The notes beneath the pieces were generated by a model, which saw nothing but the letters and a program-made list of their open reading frames with translations, did no database searches and was not told where the DNA came from. From assembly GCA_943704425.1 (NCBI GenBank), contig CALSCP010002431.1, positions 1-22,550 on the forward strand: 22,550 bases of DNA, written 5' to 3'. The translations under genes were made by a program, and so were the position numbers. This stretch comes from Ministeria vibrans ATCC 50519. Taxonomy: Eukaryota > Opisthokonta > Filasterea. This document shows positions 6,666-15,471 of this stretch, in pieces (positions within the stretch are counted from its first letter, which is position 1; every line of letters begins with the position of its first letter).

Positions 6666-8650
6666 GTACTCGATTGACGACGACAGCTGGTCGTTATTGC
6701 CCCAGTCACCCGTCGCCAATACTAAGACTGTCGAGGACCAGGACACTGCCGTTTACGCATGGGATTCCGTGTACGAAACCCCTACGCAAATTTTTCTTAT
6801 TTCCCTAACTTTTTATTTTATATACAGTACTACTGTGGGCGACAAGCTCTGCGTCATTACATTGCGGAATTGTCCCTTTTCTCGTATGGCCTGTCTTAAT
6901 CTTGTGGAGTGGATGCGTGCTGGGAAACCGTCGCACGGTCCATCGTGGTGGGCCGTCACGCCTGTCGAGTCACCTCCTTGTACTTTTACTGTAAGCCATG
7001 GCAACTTTCTGACGGGCCTTGCAGCTGCATCGCACTTCACCATTGTTCAGATTGGTATTCCACCAGGAGCGTTTACTATCACTCCCACGTGTGGGGTGGG
7101 CACTTTTTTTCAAGGAGGTTCAGCCGATTTCGCCAACACATCGTGTGTCCCTTGTCCCATTGGATCCTTCGCGTCAAAGTCGGGCGTCATTGCGTGCACC
7201 AGCTGCCCGGGCACCGTTGCTAGTACGCGAGCCGAGGGTGCCGTGAGCGCGCTTGAGTGTGTTGTGTGTAGCAACGACGTGGAGCAGTGCAATGGTCACG
7301 GGCACTGTGTGATTGCGGACGCTGTGTCGGGCGCTCATGAGTGCCTGTGCGACACAGGCTACTCGCGCCACGATGCATGTGCGCTCAATTATCTTGCGCT
7401 TGGCATTTGTGTTGCGCTTCTTATTGTATCTCTCGCTATTTTTCTTGTGTGGGTGGGTCGCAGGGCCGTTGAACGGTCCCGTGCTCGAACGGCGCTGCTC
7501 AACGCCAGAACACACGAAGTTGAAGTGCTCAAAAATGCATGGCGCATTGAATGGCAAGCACTGGAGATCCTCGAGCAGATTGGGTCGGGTGGGATGGGCT
7601 TGGTGTGGCACGCAAGATGGGGTGGTGATCGTGATGTTGCAGTCAAATGCCTTCTTATGCCCGACGATTCGTTCGCGCTGGATGATTTTGAGCGCGAAGC
7701 TGAAATTCTACGCAAGTTGCGTCACCCCAACATTGTGCTTCTCTTTGGCATTGGACAAACCGATGAAGAACTGCCATTTCTTGGTATACCTACAAAAAGA
7801 TTATGAGATTATTCTCATGTGTGTGTGTGTGTGTGTGTGTGTTTGATATAGTGATGGAGATCGTCGCTCACGGCTCACTGCGCAAAGTGCTCGACGATGA
7901 GCCAGACGCAGTCACCTGGCCCCGTCGCTGGCAGTGGGCGTGCGATGTTGCTCAGGGCATGGCATATTTGCATGGACATTCGCTGCTGCATCGGGATCTC
8001 AAGAGCCCAAATGTTCTCATTAGTGCCCGGTTCGTGTATGCATTTTCTCTTCCTTTTTTTTTGTGTGTGTGCACATTGCCTAAGTTGCTCTTTTTATGTG
8101 TAGGGCGAAAGTGACTGATTTTGGGTCTGGGCGACTGCTTGAGAAGCACAAAGAGAAAACCAAGAAGAAGAGTAGGAGAAGGGAGAGAAGGGAAGGAGCG
8201 GGAGCAGACGGAGCGTCTTCCGATGGAAACAATGAGATTACGCATCATTTGCTGTCGGATGTGACGGGTCCACTGCTGACCAAAAAAGGAGTTGGGTCGC
8301 TGCTATGGATGTCGCCGGAGTTGCTGTCGAACAATGCTGTGTATGGAAGGGCGACAGACGTCTATTCCTTTGCCATTGTGATGTATGAATTGCGCACGAC
8401 ACAACTGCCCTTTCCCGATCTGTGCGAATGGGACATTCCGCCTGCAGTGATGCGTGGTGAGCGTCCCCACCTCGAACCCTCTGATGATGCTGTTGACTTT
8501 GATGCGATCATGTGTCGTGCATGGCGGCACGAGCCACACGAGCGTCCTACGTAACAACACTCTAGACGTCTAGAGAAGGGTTTTTATAATAATAATTATC
8601 ATGTTTTTAGGTTTGATGAATTGGTGCTACTTCTCAGTGACAGGAGCTGA
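6666..8650 (+). CDS. Receptor-like TKL-group protein kinase (5' end unresolved)
   Basis: Exons 6666..6770, 6828..7783, 7852..8029, 8104..8550 and 8611..8650 give about 575 visible residues. An extracellular part is followed by a Cys-rich module (TCGVGTFFQGG...CVPCPIGSFA...CTSCPG, like ephrin-receptor/GCC2-GCC3 repeats), an EGF-like segment (CNGHGHC...CLCDTGYS) and one TM helix (LALGICVALLIVSLAIFLVW). The kinase domain has P-loop IGSGGMGLVW, VAVK lysine, alpha-C EREAEILRKLRHPNI, gatekeeper region FLVMEIVAHGSL, HRDLKSPN, DFG, GSLLWMSPELL and DVYSFAIVMYEL, with RPTFDELVLLLSDRS at the end. HRDLKSPN and the SPE segment fit TKL kinases, so it probably phosphorylates Ser/Thr after sensing outside cues. 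The activation segment carries a basic insert. Residues from 6667 (SIDDDSWSLLPQSP...) look weakly Kelch-like. The start and signal-peptide exon were not found; the entry is phase 2 after an intron. Confidence 0.85.
7818..7842. repeat. (TG)n microsatellite in a kinase intron
   Basis: About 12 TG units within the 68-nt intron 7784..7851, between the donor GTATAC and the acceptor GATATAG. Confidence 0.9.
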
Positions 8651-8707
8651 CGTCTGCCAAGAACGACGCATGTTCACGTTGTATAAATAATCATAATAAG
8701 TTGTATG

Positions 8708-8741
<34 letters not shown>
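8708..8741. repeat. Perfect 34-bp AT palindrome, (ATA)n/(TAT)n
   Basis: The left arm ATAATAATAATAATAAT (8708-8724) is the exact reverse complement of the right arm (8725-8741), with no loop. A second, imperfect ATT-rich inverted stretch follows to about 8790. It lies between the kinase stop and the next start (8921), a 270-bp spacer with no other recognisable content. Confidence 0.9.
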
Positions 8742-8743
<2 letters not shown>

Positions 8744-8920
8744 AAATTAATTTTATTGTTATTATTATTATTATAATATTAATTATTATCAACGGCTCAA
8801 TTTCACGCTCAATTTTACTATTCAATTATTATTATTTATTAATTTGTGTCGTGCTACATTGACCTCTTCTATTCAGGTCTCTTCAGGGCAATTCGGTGCT
8901 GTTGCTACTCAGATTGACTC

Positions 8921-10818
8921 ATGTCGAATTTGACAAGCGTCAGAGTCGCTCGTTTTCCAGATGGTATCAATTCAACAGCCTCGCGCGCGGGGGGGCACAT
9001 ACACGTTGCATAGCCACCAAATACCAATCCCCAGCTTGATGCGTTTGTATGAATTTTGATGTTTTTTGGCAGGAAGTGACTTGTCTTCTGCCGTTGTCGT
9101 GACAACCGTCGACGAACGCCAGCCGACCGGGCCCCGCGTGAATGCCCGCGGTGAAATTGTGCCGCACTCTCTCTTGGGGAGTGTCGAAGAGTACGAAGCG
9201 ATGAACCGCTTGGTGAAAGGCCGCGGGAACGACGACATGGAAACCGACAACAACGACAGCAAATTCTCCTCCCAATTATATCATCATCCGCCTCTCTCCA
9301 ACACGTCGCTCCCTTCCTCGCCTCGTACCAGCCAACAGCGCCTCCATGCGCAGGTGACAGACAACTCCTTGGTGAACTGGGAGCGTCACAAGCAACAATG
9401 GAAGCGCCAACAACGCCATCTCTCGTCGATGCCCTCGCTCTCCAGCGACCAACACGGGCAACAACAAGGACAGCGTCAACTTGTGATGGATCGCACTAGT
9501 GGATTCCGCCACGTTGAATCAGGAGGCAGTCTGGTCTCGCCTGATTCGTTCTTTGCGCCTCCCTTGTCGTCACGACGACACCCCGAGCTGCACTTCTCGA
9601 CACCCGCCTCGCGTCACCAGACTGCTCAAGGGGGGAACATGGACACTGCCGGACTGGAGGTGCTCGGCCATGGCATTGCAAGTCGCGATCTCGAGCCCCC
9701 GGTATCTCCTACACCTCCGAGCAGCTACACAGGAGGTCCAGACGAGACCACCATCCATGACTCAGAGGCATCCGAATATCCATCGATGTCGCACCCTACC
9801 ACCACCACGCAGCCACACCAACTGGTTCTGTCGCACTCGCATCTTTTCTTTGACACCCCCATCGACACCCCGTGCACCCACACCCTGAAGCTTCACAACC
9901 CCAATCCCTACGCAGTCTATTTCCTCTGGCACACTCAACCGCCATCATCACCCCTGCTCCCCAACAACCCCAACAACTACCGTCACTCCTATCACCAACA
10001 CTTTTACTTTCCCACCAGCAACGGCATCATCCTCCCCGGCGACTCCGTTACCTTCTCTATCATCTTCAAATCCCCTTCCGCCGGCATCTTCACGACCACA
10101 TACTCCCTTCAAACATCCCCTCCTTCACCACCCTCACGGTATTCGTCGTCGTCTTCGTCTCTCTCGCTCTCCTTACGCGCCGTTGCCACCACGGACCCGT
10201 CCAGCGTCGCATCCGCATCGACTGCTCTTCTCACCACGCACGAGCGCGAAACAGTCTCTCACATGGTCCGCTCGCTCCTCACCAACATCATCCGTCGCAT
10301 TGACCTCCTCACCCCGCCACATCCATCCTTGTCTCTCCCTTCCCTTCCCTCCCTTCCTCCCCGCCCTCTCCGCTTCCACGCTGCCAACGCCTCCGCAAAT
10401 GCAGCCCATCTGGCTCTTCCACTCCACCACTACACCCCTGAGATCATAGTGGCCCTTGAGCGACTCGCACACGCCGCACACATTCCCCCCGACTGGTTCG
10501 CCTCTCCCTCTCTTTTTCGTCTCTACACTCACATCCGAGACTGCCCATCACCCCTCACGCGTGACCTTCATCTTCAACGCTTCTCCGTCCTTTTCACCCG
10601 TCTCATCACATCCCCTTCCACCACCTCCGCGTCTGTTCAGCCCAGCACGACGACACTCTGCCGCGCACTCGTGCGGCGTCTCGCCCGTGCCGTCTCCCTC
10701 TGCGCTCCCCCTCGCCTCTTTCCTGTCGTTCCTGTCGCCCCGCGTCAACGTGTCTCTCTTCCCGCACGCATCGTTGAGCGGCGTGAGAAACAGGCGGCTG
10801 CAGAGGCAGCGCTACGCG

Positions 10819-10858
<40 letters not shown>

Positions 10859-11189
10859 ACCAAAGCGAGGCCGATCCTCCCGCCCCACCAAAAAGGGTCC
10901 CCTCAGTCGCTCTTCAAGTGCCACCGGTCAAACGGCAGTGAGAAACAGCAACAGTGGAGGTCGCAAGGCCACAGTACGCAGTGTGCGTCAAGCCGAGAAG
11001 CCTCAGCCGGTCGTGGCTGAGCCTTTGTTTGCATCTCAAGCAGAGCGTGACGCGTTCATTCGAGCTGTAAGTATATAGAGGTGACGAGTTTGTGAGTTGT
11101 TTTTTTAAAATAATATGATCTTTGCGTCGTAGGTGCGAAAGGAGGTGTCCAAGACGATTGATGTTTACGTTGAGATGCTCTTCTCATAA
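8921..11189 (+). CDS. MYCBP-associated-protein-like protein with ASH/MSP-type Ig-like domain
   Basis: Exons 8921..8963, 9073..11066 and 11133..11189 give 697 residues. The ATG exon encodes MSNLTSVRVARFPDG; the joined frame continues SDLSSAVVVTT and RGEIVPHSLLGSVEEYEAMN (about residues 40-57), a block I associate with MYCBPAP proteins. A Ser/Gln/Pro-rich linker precedes an immunoglobulin-like MSP/ASH-type domain at about 262-385 (HLFFDTPIDTPCTHTLKLHN, AVYFLW, FYFPTSNGIILPGDSVTF, IIFKSPSAGIFTTTY, LSLRAVA), then a helical region (about 395-520) and a low-complexity tail with 12 glutamines at about 598-609. MYCBPAP relatives are associated with cilia, so an axonemal or centriolar role is possible. 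The ASH-like domain is the stronger part of the call; the family name is likely, not certain. Confidence 0.68.
10821..10856 (+). repeat. (CAG)12 coding repeat (poly-Gln)
   Basis: Twelve pure CAG codons within the MYCBPAP-like exon, encoding poly-Gln just before a basic, Ser-rich C-terminal tail. The lack of CAA interruptions makes it prone to length change. Confidence 0.95.
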
Positions 11190-11278
11190 CCGCACAAACA
11201 AACAAGAAAATAATTATACTATAGTCATAATCTCATTCAAAATTCAAATTATTTCTTCGCTGAGCTTGATCCCAAAAC

Positions 11279-13771
11279 ATGTCCGACGACAGTGCGATGG
11301 CGGCGGTCGCCGACCGTTGGGAATCGCTTGGGTTTGACGCCTTCTTGCAAGAACTCGAAAAGAACGCTCAAGGAATCGAGCAGCGTCGCCAGCAGGGCGA
11401 GGAGTCCCGCCGCTCCCTCGTAGACACTACCCATGAGTTTCGTGAAGTTCGCAAAACTCAAGTGCTCGAGGAGCGCCTCAAAAAGTCGCTGGCAACAGGT
11501 TTGAACGAAAGTAGTGTTTCAAAAAAAAAAACTCAACTTTGTCTCTCTTTTCTCTCTCTCCTCTCTGCCTTTTCGCACTTCTTAGTGATCAAGGCGTATC
11601 AGCAGGAGATTGACTCGGTCACGCGTCGTGCCCGTGCCGCTGAACAAGCAGTTCTGTCGGTCTACAAGCAGTTTCACGACATTCCCGATCCCGTTCCCGC
11701 ACTGCGTCGTGCCGTAGTGAACGCCAAAAGTGCCGCCGCCGCCGCTACCGCTGCTGCTGCTGCTGCTAATACTACTACTACTACTTCGACGCTTGCTGCT
11801 GCAAGGGGTTCGGCAGGCTTAGGCGCAGCGTTCACCGGCGACCTCGAGACGACGGTCGGTGGTGGCGCCGACGAGAAGCATACAGTGGCAGCGTTGCGCA
11901 CGGAGAACGCCCGCTTGCGCGACACGCTCGACGACTACCACCGCGACTTGGCTGAGGTGAAGAACCAAGAGGTGACCATCAAGCGACTGCGTGAACGTGT
12001 GCGCGCGTCCGAGACTGAGGTGGCCACGCGCGTCGCCGCAAGCGTGCAAGAAGAGCGCCAGCGCATGCAACGCGAGCACGACGAGATGCAGTCGCGGGTG
12101 CGCGAGCGCGAGAACCAAGTGCAAAAGTTGACGGGTACCATGGAGGCGTCGGAGCGCCGTCTCTTGCTGCAGGTCGAAGATGCGCAAACACGCCTGATGG
12201 AGGTGCGAGCCCAGATGGAGGAGCAGCAGTCGGCGCACACAGCCGAGATTGACATGCTCATGACAGACCTCGAGCGCGCCAATGGCTCATTGTCAAGCGC
12301 CGAAAAGGACCTGGAGCTTCTGCGCGCACGTCTTCACGAGAATAGCATCTCTTTGGTAGACGGTGGGAATGGTGCAGGTGGTACTAGCGGTGGTGCTGGT
12401 GGTACTGTGGGCGGATTTGCAGCCGAACTGGCGGCCAAGGACCGTGAAGTATCCGAGTTGGTGAGTGAGGTACAGCAGCTGCAGCAGCAGCGACGTGCCG
12501 ATGCGGATCGATGGGCGCAGGAGACGACACGCAACGAAGAACAGGTGCGAGTATTGACATCGAGGGTGGCACAGCTGGAAGGGCGTCTGGAGGCAATGCG
12601 CGACTATGACGATGTGTGCGCGGAGAATCGAGTCCTGAAGCATGTTGAGTTTGGGGATGCTGCGACTACCGTTGCTGCCACTGCTGGTGGTGGGGACGCT
12701 GGCGGAACACGTCCTTTGGAGGCGTTGCTGCTGGACAAGTCGCGTGCGTTACAGACGGAGTTGGTGCGTTTGCGAGCCGAGGTGGAAGAGGAGCGCCAGT
12801 CGGCGACAGAGCTGCGCGATGCAAATAGTGAGCTGCAACAGACAGTGCGGAAGCAAACGGCACTTGTGGGACGACTAGAGAGCGATCTGCTGAACATGCA
12901 ACCGGGTTCGCCCATGTACGTGGGCTCGCCTGCGCCGCGTCGACGCCCCAGCGACGTCCTCTCGAGTCAAGCGGTTGTCGCGTCGTCGTCTGCGGCGCCC
13001 ATTCTATTGGAAGTACTCACTGCCAGTGGCGGGGATGGCGGCACTATGGAGCGTGTTGCGACAACAAGAGGAGAGGGTACGGACGGAAGTGAGTCGGCAC
13101 TGCCGACGACGGTGGGACCCGAGAGCACGACTGGGACGCGTGAGGCACTAGTGGGTGCCGAATCAACCAGTGTTGCGACCGAATCAAGCATTTTGTCGAT
13201 TGTGGCGGGTCAACGTGATCGTTTGCGCCAGCGCATCACCGATCTGGAGGCTGAGTCTACGCATTTGCAGCAGAAGATGTTGCGTGTAGAGCAGGAGTGT
13301 CAGTCGGTGCGCACTGACAATGTCCAGCTCTACGAAAAGATCAAGTTTTTGCAGTCGTACACCATTGGCGATCGTCAAGCAGCATCAGCAGCGGCAGCGA
13401 GTGCGTCGGTGCCCATGGGCGACACGGCAGCCATTGCGGCATCGTCGTCGTCGTCGTCGGGTCCTGTCGAGCGCTACAGTGCAGCATACGAAGACCGTCT
13501 GAACCCTTTCCGCGAATTTAGCAATCGCGAACGCCAGCGACGCATTCAGTCGTTGGGTCCCATTGATCGGTGCACGCTCAACACCGGCCGGTTTATCCTA
13601 GGCAGTGGCCAGTCGCGTCGCGTCTTCTTTTTCTACACCGTCGCACTTCACCTTCTCGTCTTCATGGTTGTCTTTAAGCTGTCCAGTATGAGTGAGCAGA
13701 TGGGCGATCACGATCGCGAGTGCACCGAGGCGTACGCCACACACATGATTCAGTTTCACAATCACCATTAA
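11279..13771 (+). CDS. Golgi CASP protein (CUX1-type), tail-anchored coiled-coil golgin
   Basis: Exons 11279..11498 and 11586..13771 give 801 residues; the 87-nt intron (donor GTTTGA, acceptor CTTCTTAG) is a multiple of three and stop-free, but splicing restores the conserved SLATVIKAYQQEIDSVTRRA. CASP is a type IV golgin in intra-Golgi retrograde tethering. Family matches run in order: QEIDSVTRRARAAEQAVLSVYKQ, DIPDPVPAL, EVKNQEVTIKRLRERV, EIDMLMTDLERAN, AAELAAKDREV, RPLEALLLDKSRALQTE, and the CASP C-terminal block YEDRLNPFREFSNRERQRR. A TM helix (VFFFYTVALHLLVFMVVFKL, about 753-772) and a short His-rich lumenal tail follow. Most of residues 20-660 is coiled coil, broken by Ala/Gly/Thr-rich inserts encoded by GCT, GGT and TCG repeats. 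AATAAA at 13786-13791 is a plausible poly(A) signal. Confidence 0.93.
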   Translation: MSDDSAMAAVADRWESLGFDAFLQELEKNAQGIEQRRQQGEESRRSLVDTTHEFREVRKTQVLEERLKKSLATGLNESSVSKKKTQLCLSFLSLLSAFSHFLVIKAYQQEIDSVTRRARAAEQAVLSVYKQFHDIPDPVPALRRAVVNAKSAAAAATAAAAAANTTTTTSTLAAARGSAGLGAAFTGDLETTVGGGADEKHTVAALRTENARLRDTLDDYHRDLAEVKNQEVTIKRLRERVRASETEVATRVAASVQEERQRMQREHDEMQSRVRERENQVQKLTGTMEASERRLLLQVEDAQTRLMEVRAQMEEQQSAHTAEIDMLMTDLERANGSLSSAEKDLELLRARLHENSISLVDGGNGAGGTSGGAGGTVGGFAAELAAKDREVSELVSEVQQLQQQRRADADRWAQETTRNEEQVRVLTSRVAQLEGRLEAMRDYDDVCAENRVLKHVEFGDAATTVAATAGGGDAGGTRPLEALLLDKSRALQTELVRLRAEVEEERQSATELRDANSELQQTVRKQTALVGRLESDLLNMQPGSPMYVGSPAPRRRPSDVLSSQAVVASSSAAPILLEVLTASGGDGGTMERVATTRGEGTDGSESALPTTVGPESTTGTREALVGAESTSVATESSILSIVAGQRDRLRQRITDLEAESTHLQQKMLRVEQECQSVRTDNVQLYEKIKFLQSYTIGDRQAASAAAASASVPMGDTAAIAASSSSSSGPVERYSAAYEDRLNPFREFSNRERQRRIQSLGPIDRCTLNTGRFILGSGQSRRVFFFYTVALHLLVFMVVFKLSSMSEQMGDHDRECTEAYATHMIQFHNHH

Positions 13772-14167
13772 ATTAAACACACAACAATAAAAATGATAAA
13801 AGTTAATATTATTATTCTTGTATAATTATAATTATTTTTGCTCATCTCTGCTTTGACCGTGCCACTAAGTTCGTAGTTATAAAATAAAATAAATAATTAT
13901 CTTACTCACGTTTTCATTGTCGTTCCGGGGCAACACTGGGCCTGCTCTACAGTCGCTAGCTGCTCATCAACACTTTAGAGCAGATCTACTCGTAATATTA
14001 TTGCTGTTTCTCAATCGTTCTTACAAGTTAGAAACTCCCACTGTGTGTTTCTCCGAAAAGAAAACTGTGTGTGTGTGAAACTCCGGAAAAATACCATAAT
14101 CAATTTCGTTGAAAATCTTTGTTTAATTAAAAAAACAAACGCTGAGCTTCCTCCCGGCACCTCGTGA
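13772..14167. other. Convergent intergenic region, no gene seen
   Basis: 396 bp between the CASP stop and the stop of the minus-strand solenoid gene. It contains the CASP poly(A) signal, AT-rich runs, a small CTGCTC/GAGCAG hairpin near 13960-13985 and two imperfect copies of an ACTGTGTGT...AAACTCC-type motif near 14038-14090. None of these indicates a gene. Confidence 0.55.
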
Positions 14168-14494
14168 TCAGATGGTCAGGTCACCAGAGATAATCTTGAC
14201 CTGTCCCACTTCCGAGCTGGGAATTGTTCCGCCGACGTTGAGATTTTTGGCCGTGACATCTCCGTTGAGGGTTGCGCCCGCGACGTACAAATTCGTGGCG
14301 CTGACGTTGCAGTCGACGACCACACCTTGAAGGTAGGTGTTGGCGGCGGAGAAGCTCAGCTCTTTCGACTTGACCGTTTTGATGGTAATAGACCCGCCCT
14401 GCCCCGCGACAAAGTTTGCAGCAAGGCTAGCGCTGCCCTCGCTGACCGTCACGATCGCGCTGGTTCCCGGCAATGTTTTGTATGTGGTTGGCAT
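14168..14494 (-). CDS. Small predicted beta-solenoid protein with three 16-residue repeats
   Basis: Not recognised by name. ATG at 14494 to TGA gives 108 residues, intronless, with no signal peptide or TM helix. Residues 49-96 fall into three consecutive 16-residue units beginning SFSAANTYLQG, NVSATNLYVAG and DVTAKNLNVGG, with consensus [SND]-[FV]-[ST]-A-x-N-x-[YN]-[LV]-x-G. Alternating beta-prone residues with Asn and Gly at turns suggest coils of a beta-solenoid, as in bactofilin-like or pentapeptide-like structural folds. The N-terminal half (TSAIVTVSEGSASLAANFVAG and SITIKTVKSKEL) is also beta-rich. Function is unknown; a structural or polymerising role is only a guess. Coding quality is good: GC-rich third positions inside AT-rich flanks. 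Confidence 0.72.
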   Translation of the reverse strand: MPTTYKTLPGTSAIVTVSEGSASLAANFVAGQGGSITIKTVKSKELSFSAANTYLQGVVVDCNVSATNLYVAGATLNGDVTAKNLNVGGTIPSSEVGQVKIISGDLTI

Positions 14495-14927
14495 TGTTGT
14501 TAATGTAGATTGAGAAGGGTCAAGAGGGGTGGTTAGGGTTGTGAAGAGACAGAAAAGACTGACTAATTATTTGTCGAAGATTAATATTAAAAGCAGAGCA
14601 AAGGTCGAAAAGTGATTGAGTGGCCGAATGTTTTTTTCGACGACCCCGAGAAAACTTTGGACCTAATCTGAACAAAAAAAACAGAAGGAAAGAAGGAAAG
14701 CAAAATCCGATCAAAGGACGTGTATTCGTGTAAGAAAGACTAAGAACAGTTGAATGAACGACGACTTGAGTCAACATTATTATTGGGGAGAGATTGGGAA
14801 TTGATTTGCGAAACGATAGTATTGAAGACATTCCAATTTATCATCAATCAACTGTAAAAAATGATCAAACTCAACACTTTTTTCCTCGGCCCTCCCCTCC
14901 CCGTTCCCCCTCAGCGCTTTGCTCACA
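14495..14927. promoter_or_regulatory. Divergent upstream region between the solenoid protein and the two-TM microprotein
   Basis: 433 bp between two divergent start codons. The right end carries a polypyrimidine tract ending CCCCCTCAG about 14 nt before the ATG at 14928, which looks like the acceptor of a 5' UTR intron. No clear TATA box is seen. An overlapping frame (ATG 14861) reads through the tract but encodes only low-complexity, shadow-like sequence. Confidence 0.45.
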
Positions 14928-15158
14928 ATGCCGCCTCCACCGGCATCGCGCATCGTGTCGCATTGCGTGGTGCTGGCGGTGTGTGTGTTTGCCCTGTCGT
15001 TTGTGTTTCGCTTCCAAATGCTCAAGACAGTCGCGCTCTGCGTCGCTGCCATTGCCGCCCTGGGCCTCTTCCTCTTCTCGGAGGCCCGCTTGCTTGCCAA
15101 CCGTCCGCTACGCAGAGCCTACACGAGGAGTGTGCCGATGAAAGTCAAATCCGAATGA
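14928..15158 (+). CDS. 76-residue two-TM membrane microprotein with KxKxx-type tail
   Basis: Not assigned to a family. ATG 14928 to TGA gives MPPPPASRIV..., with two hydrophobic helices (about residues 10-28, HCVVLAVCVFALSFVFRF, and 33-51, VALCVAAIAALGLFLFSEA) joined by a tight turn, then a basic cytosolic tail ending PMKVKSE. Lysines at -5 and -3 match the K-x-K-x-x COPI retrieval motif, suggesting residence in the ER or early Golgi. Two hairpin helices and a basic tail are typical of small subunits of membrane complexes. A splice acceptor just upstream of the ATG suggests a spliced 5' UTR. The 3' UTR carries a predicted stem-loop and AATAAA. Confidence 0.65.
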   Translation: MPPPPASRIVSHCVVLAVCVFALSFVFRFQMLKTVALCVAAIAALGLFLFSEARLLANRPLRRAYTRSVPMKVKSE

Positions 15159-15471
15159 ATTGTATAAACCATTGTGTACCTTTCTGTTTTTCTTTTTGAA
15201 CTCTTTCCTGCGCCCGCTATGATCGCCTCGCATAGTCAAGGAGCACTGAAGAGTTCTCGAAGAATAAAATCGCTTCTATATTAGTTTCATTTGATATTTG
15301 TTCAGAAACAGTCTAGACACGACTTGTATTGTATCTGTTAGGCTCAGCTTTAACGTGTTATCCAACTGCCGATAGACCACGCACTGTGACATCATTTCAT
15401 TCTTCTTCTTCTTCTTCAAAGTATAATCAATTATTATTATTATTATCCATTATTTGATTCTCTCATGGAGT
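15159..15471. other. Convergent intergenic region
   Basis: 313 bp between converging stop codons. It holds the stem-loop and the AATAAA of the plus-strand gene, then AT-rich sequence with CTT and ATT triplet runs (15397-15450). No further gene is supported. Confidence 0.5.
15198..15256 (+). other. Predicted multi-part stem-loop in the 3' UTR of the two-TM microprotein gene
   Basis: GAACTCTT (15198-15205) pairs with AAGAGTTC (15249-15256), TCCT (15206-15209) with AGGA (15239-15242), and CTATG (15217-15221) with CATAG (15231-15235). The three helices are colinear, about 17 bp in total, with asymmetric internal loops and a 9-nt apical loop. It ends 6 nt before AATAAA (15263-15268). Pairing was found by eye; no folding energy was computed. 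Confidence 0.45.

Noticed and set aside
6991-7024. Apparent 34-nt GTAAGC...TTGCAG intron in the kinase ectodomain exon
   Set aside because: Too short and its removal breaks the frame into the Cys-rich module; the exon is continuous.
6478-7806. Single 442-codon frame starting at ATG 6478 and running through the CT tract into the kinase
   Set aside because: The poly-(Ser-Leu) part is an intronic (CT)n followed by a proper acceptor; joining the ATG segment at the GTTACT donor gives the wrong phase for the kinase exon.
14861-15199. 112-codon frame overlapping the two-TM microprotein
   Set aside because: Low-complexity Pro/Cys/Arg sequence with no helices; it reads through a polypyrimidine acceptor-like tract. 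The alternative frame gives two clean TM helices.
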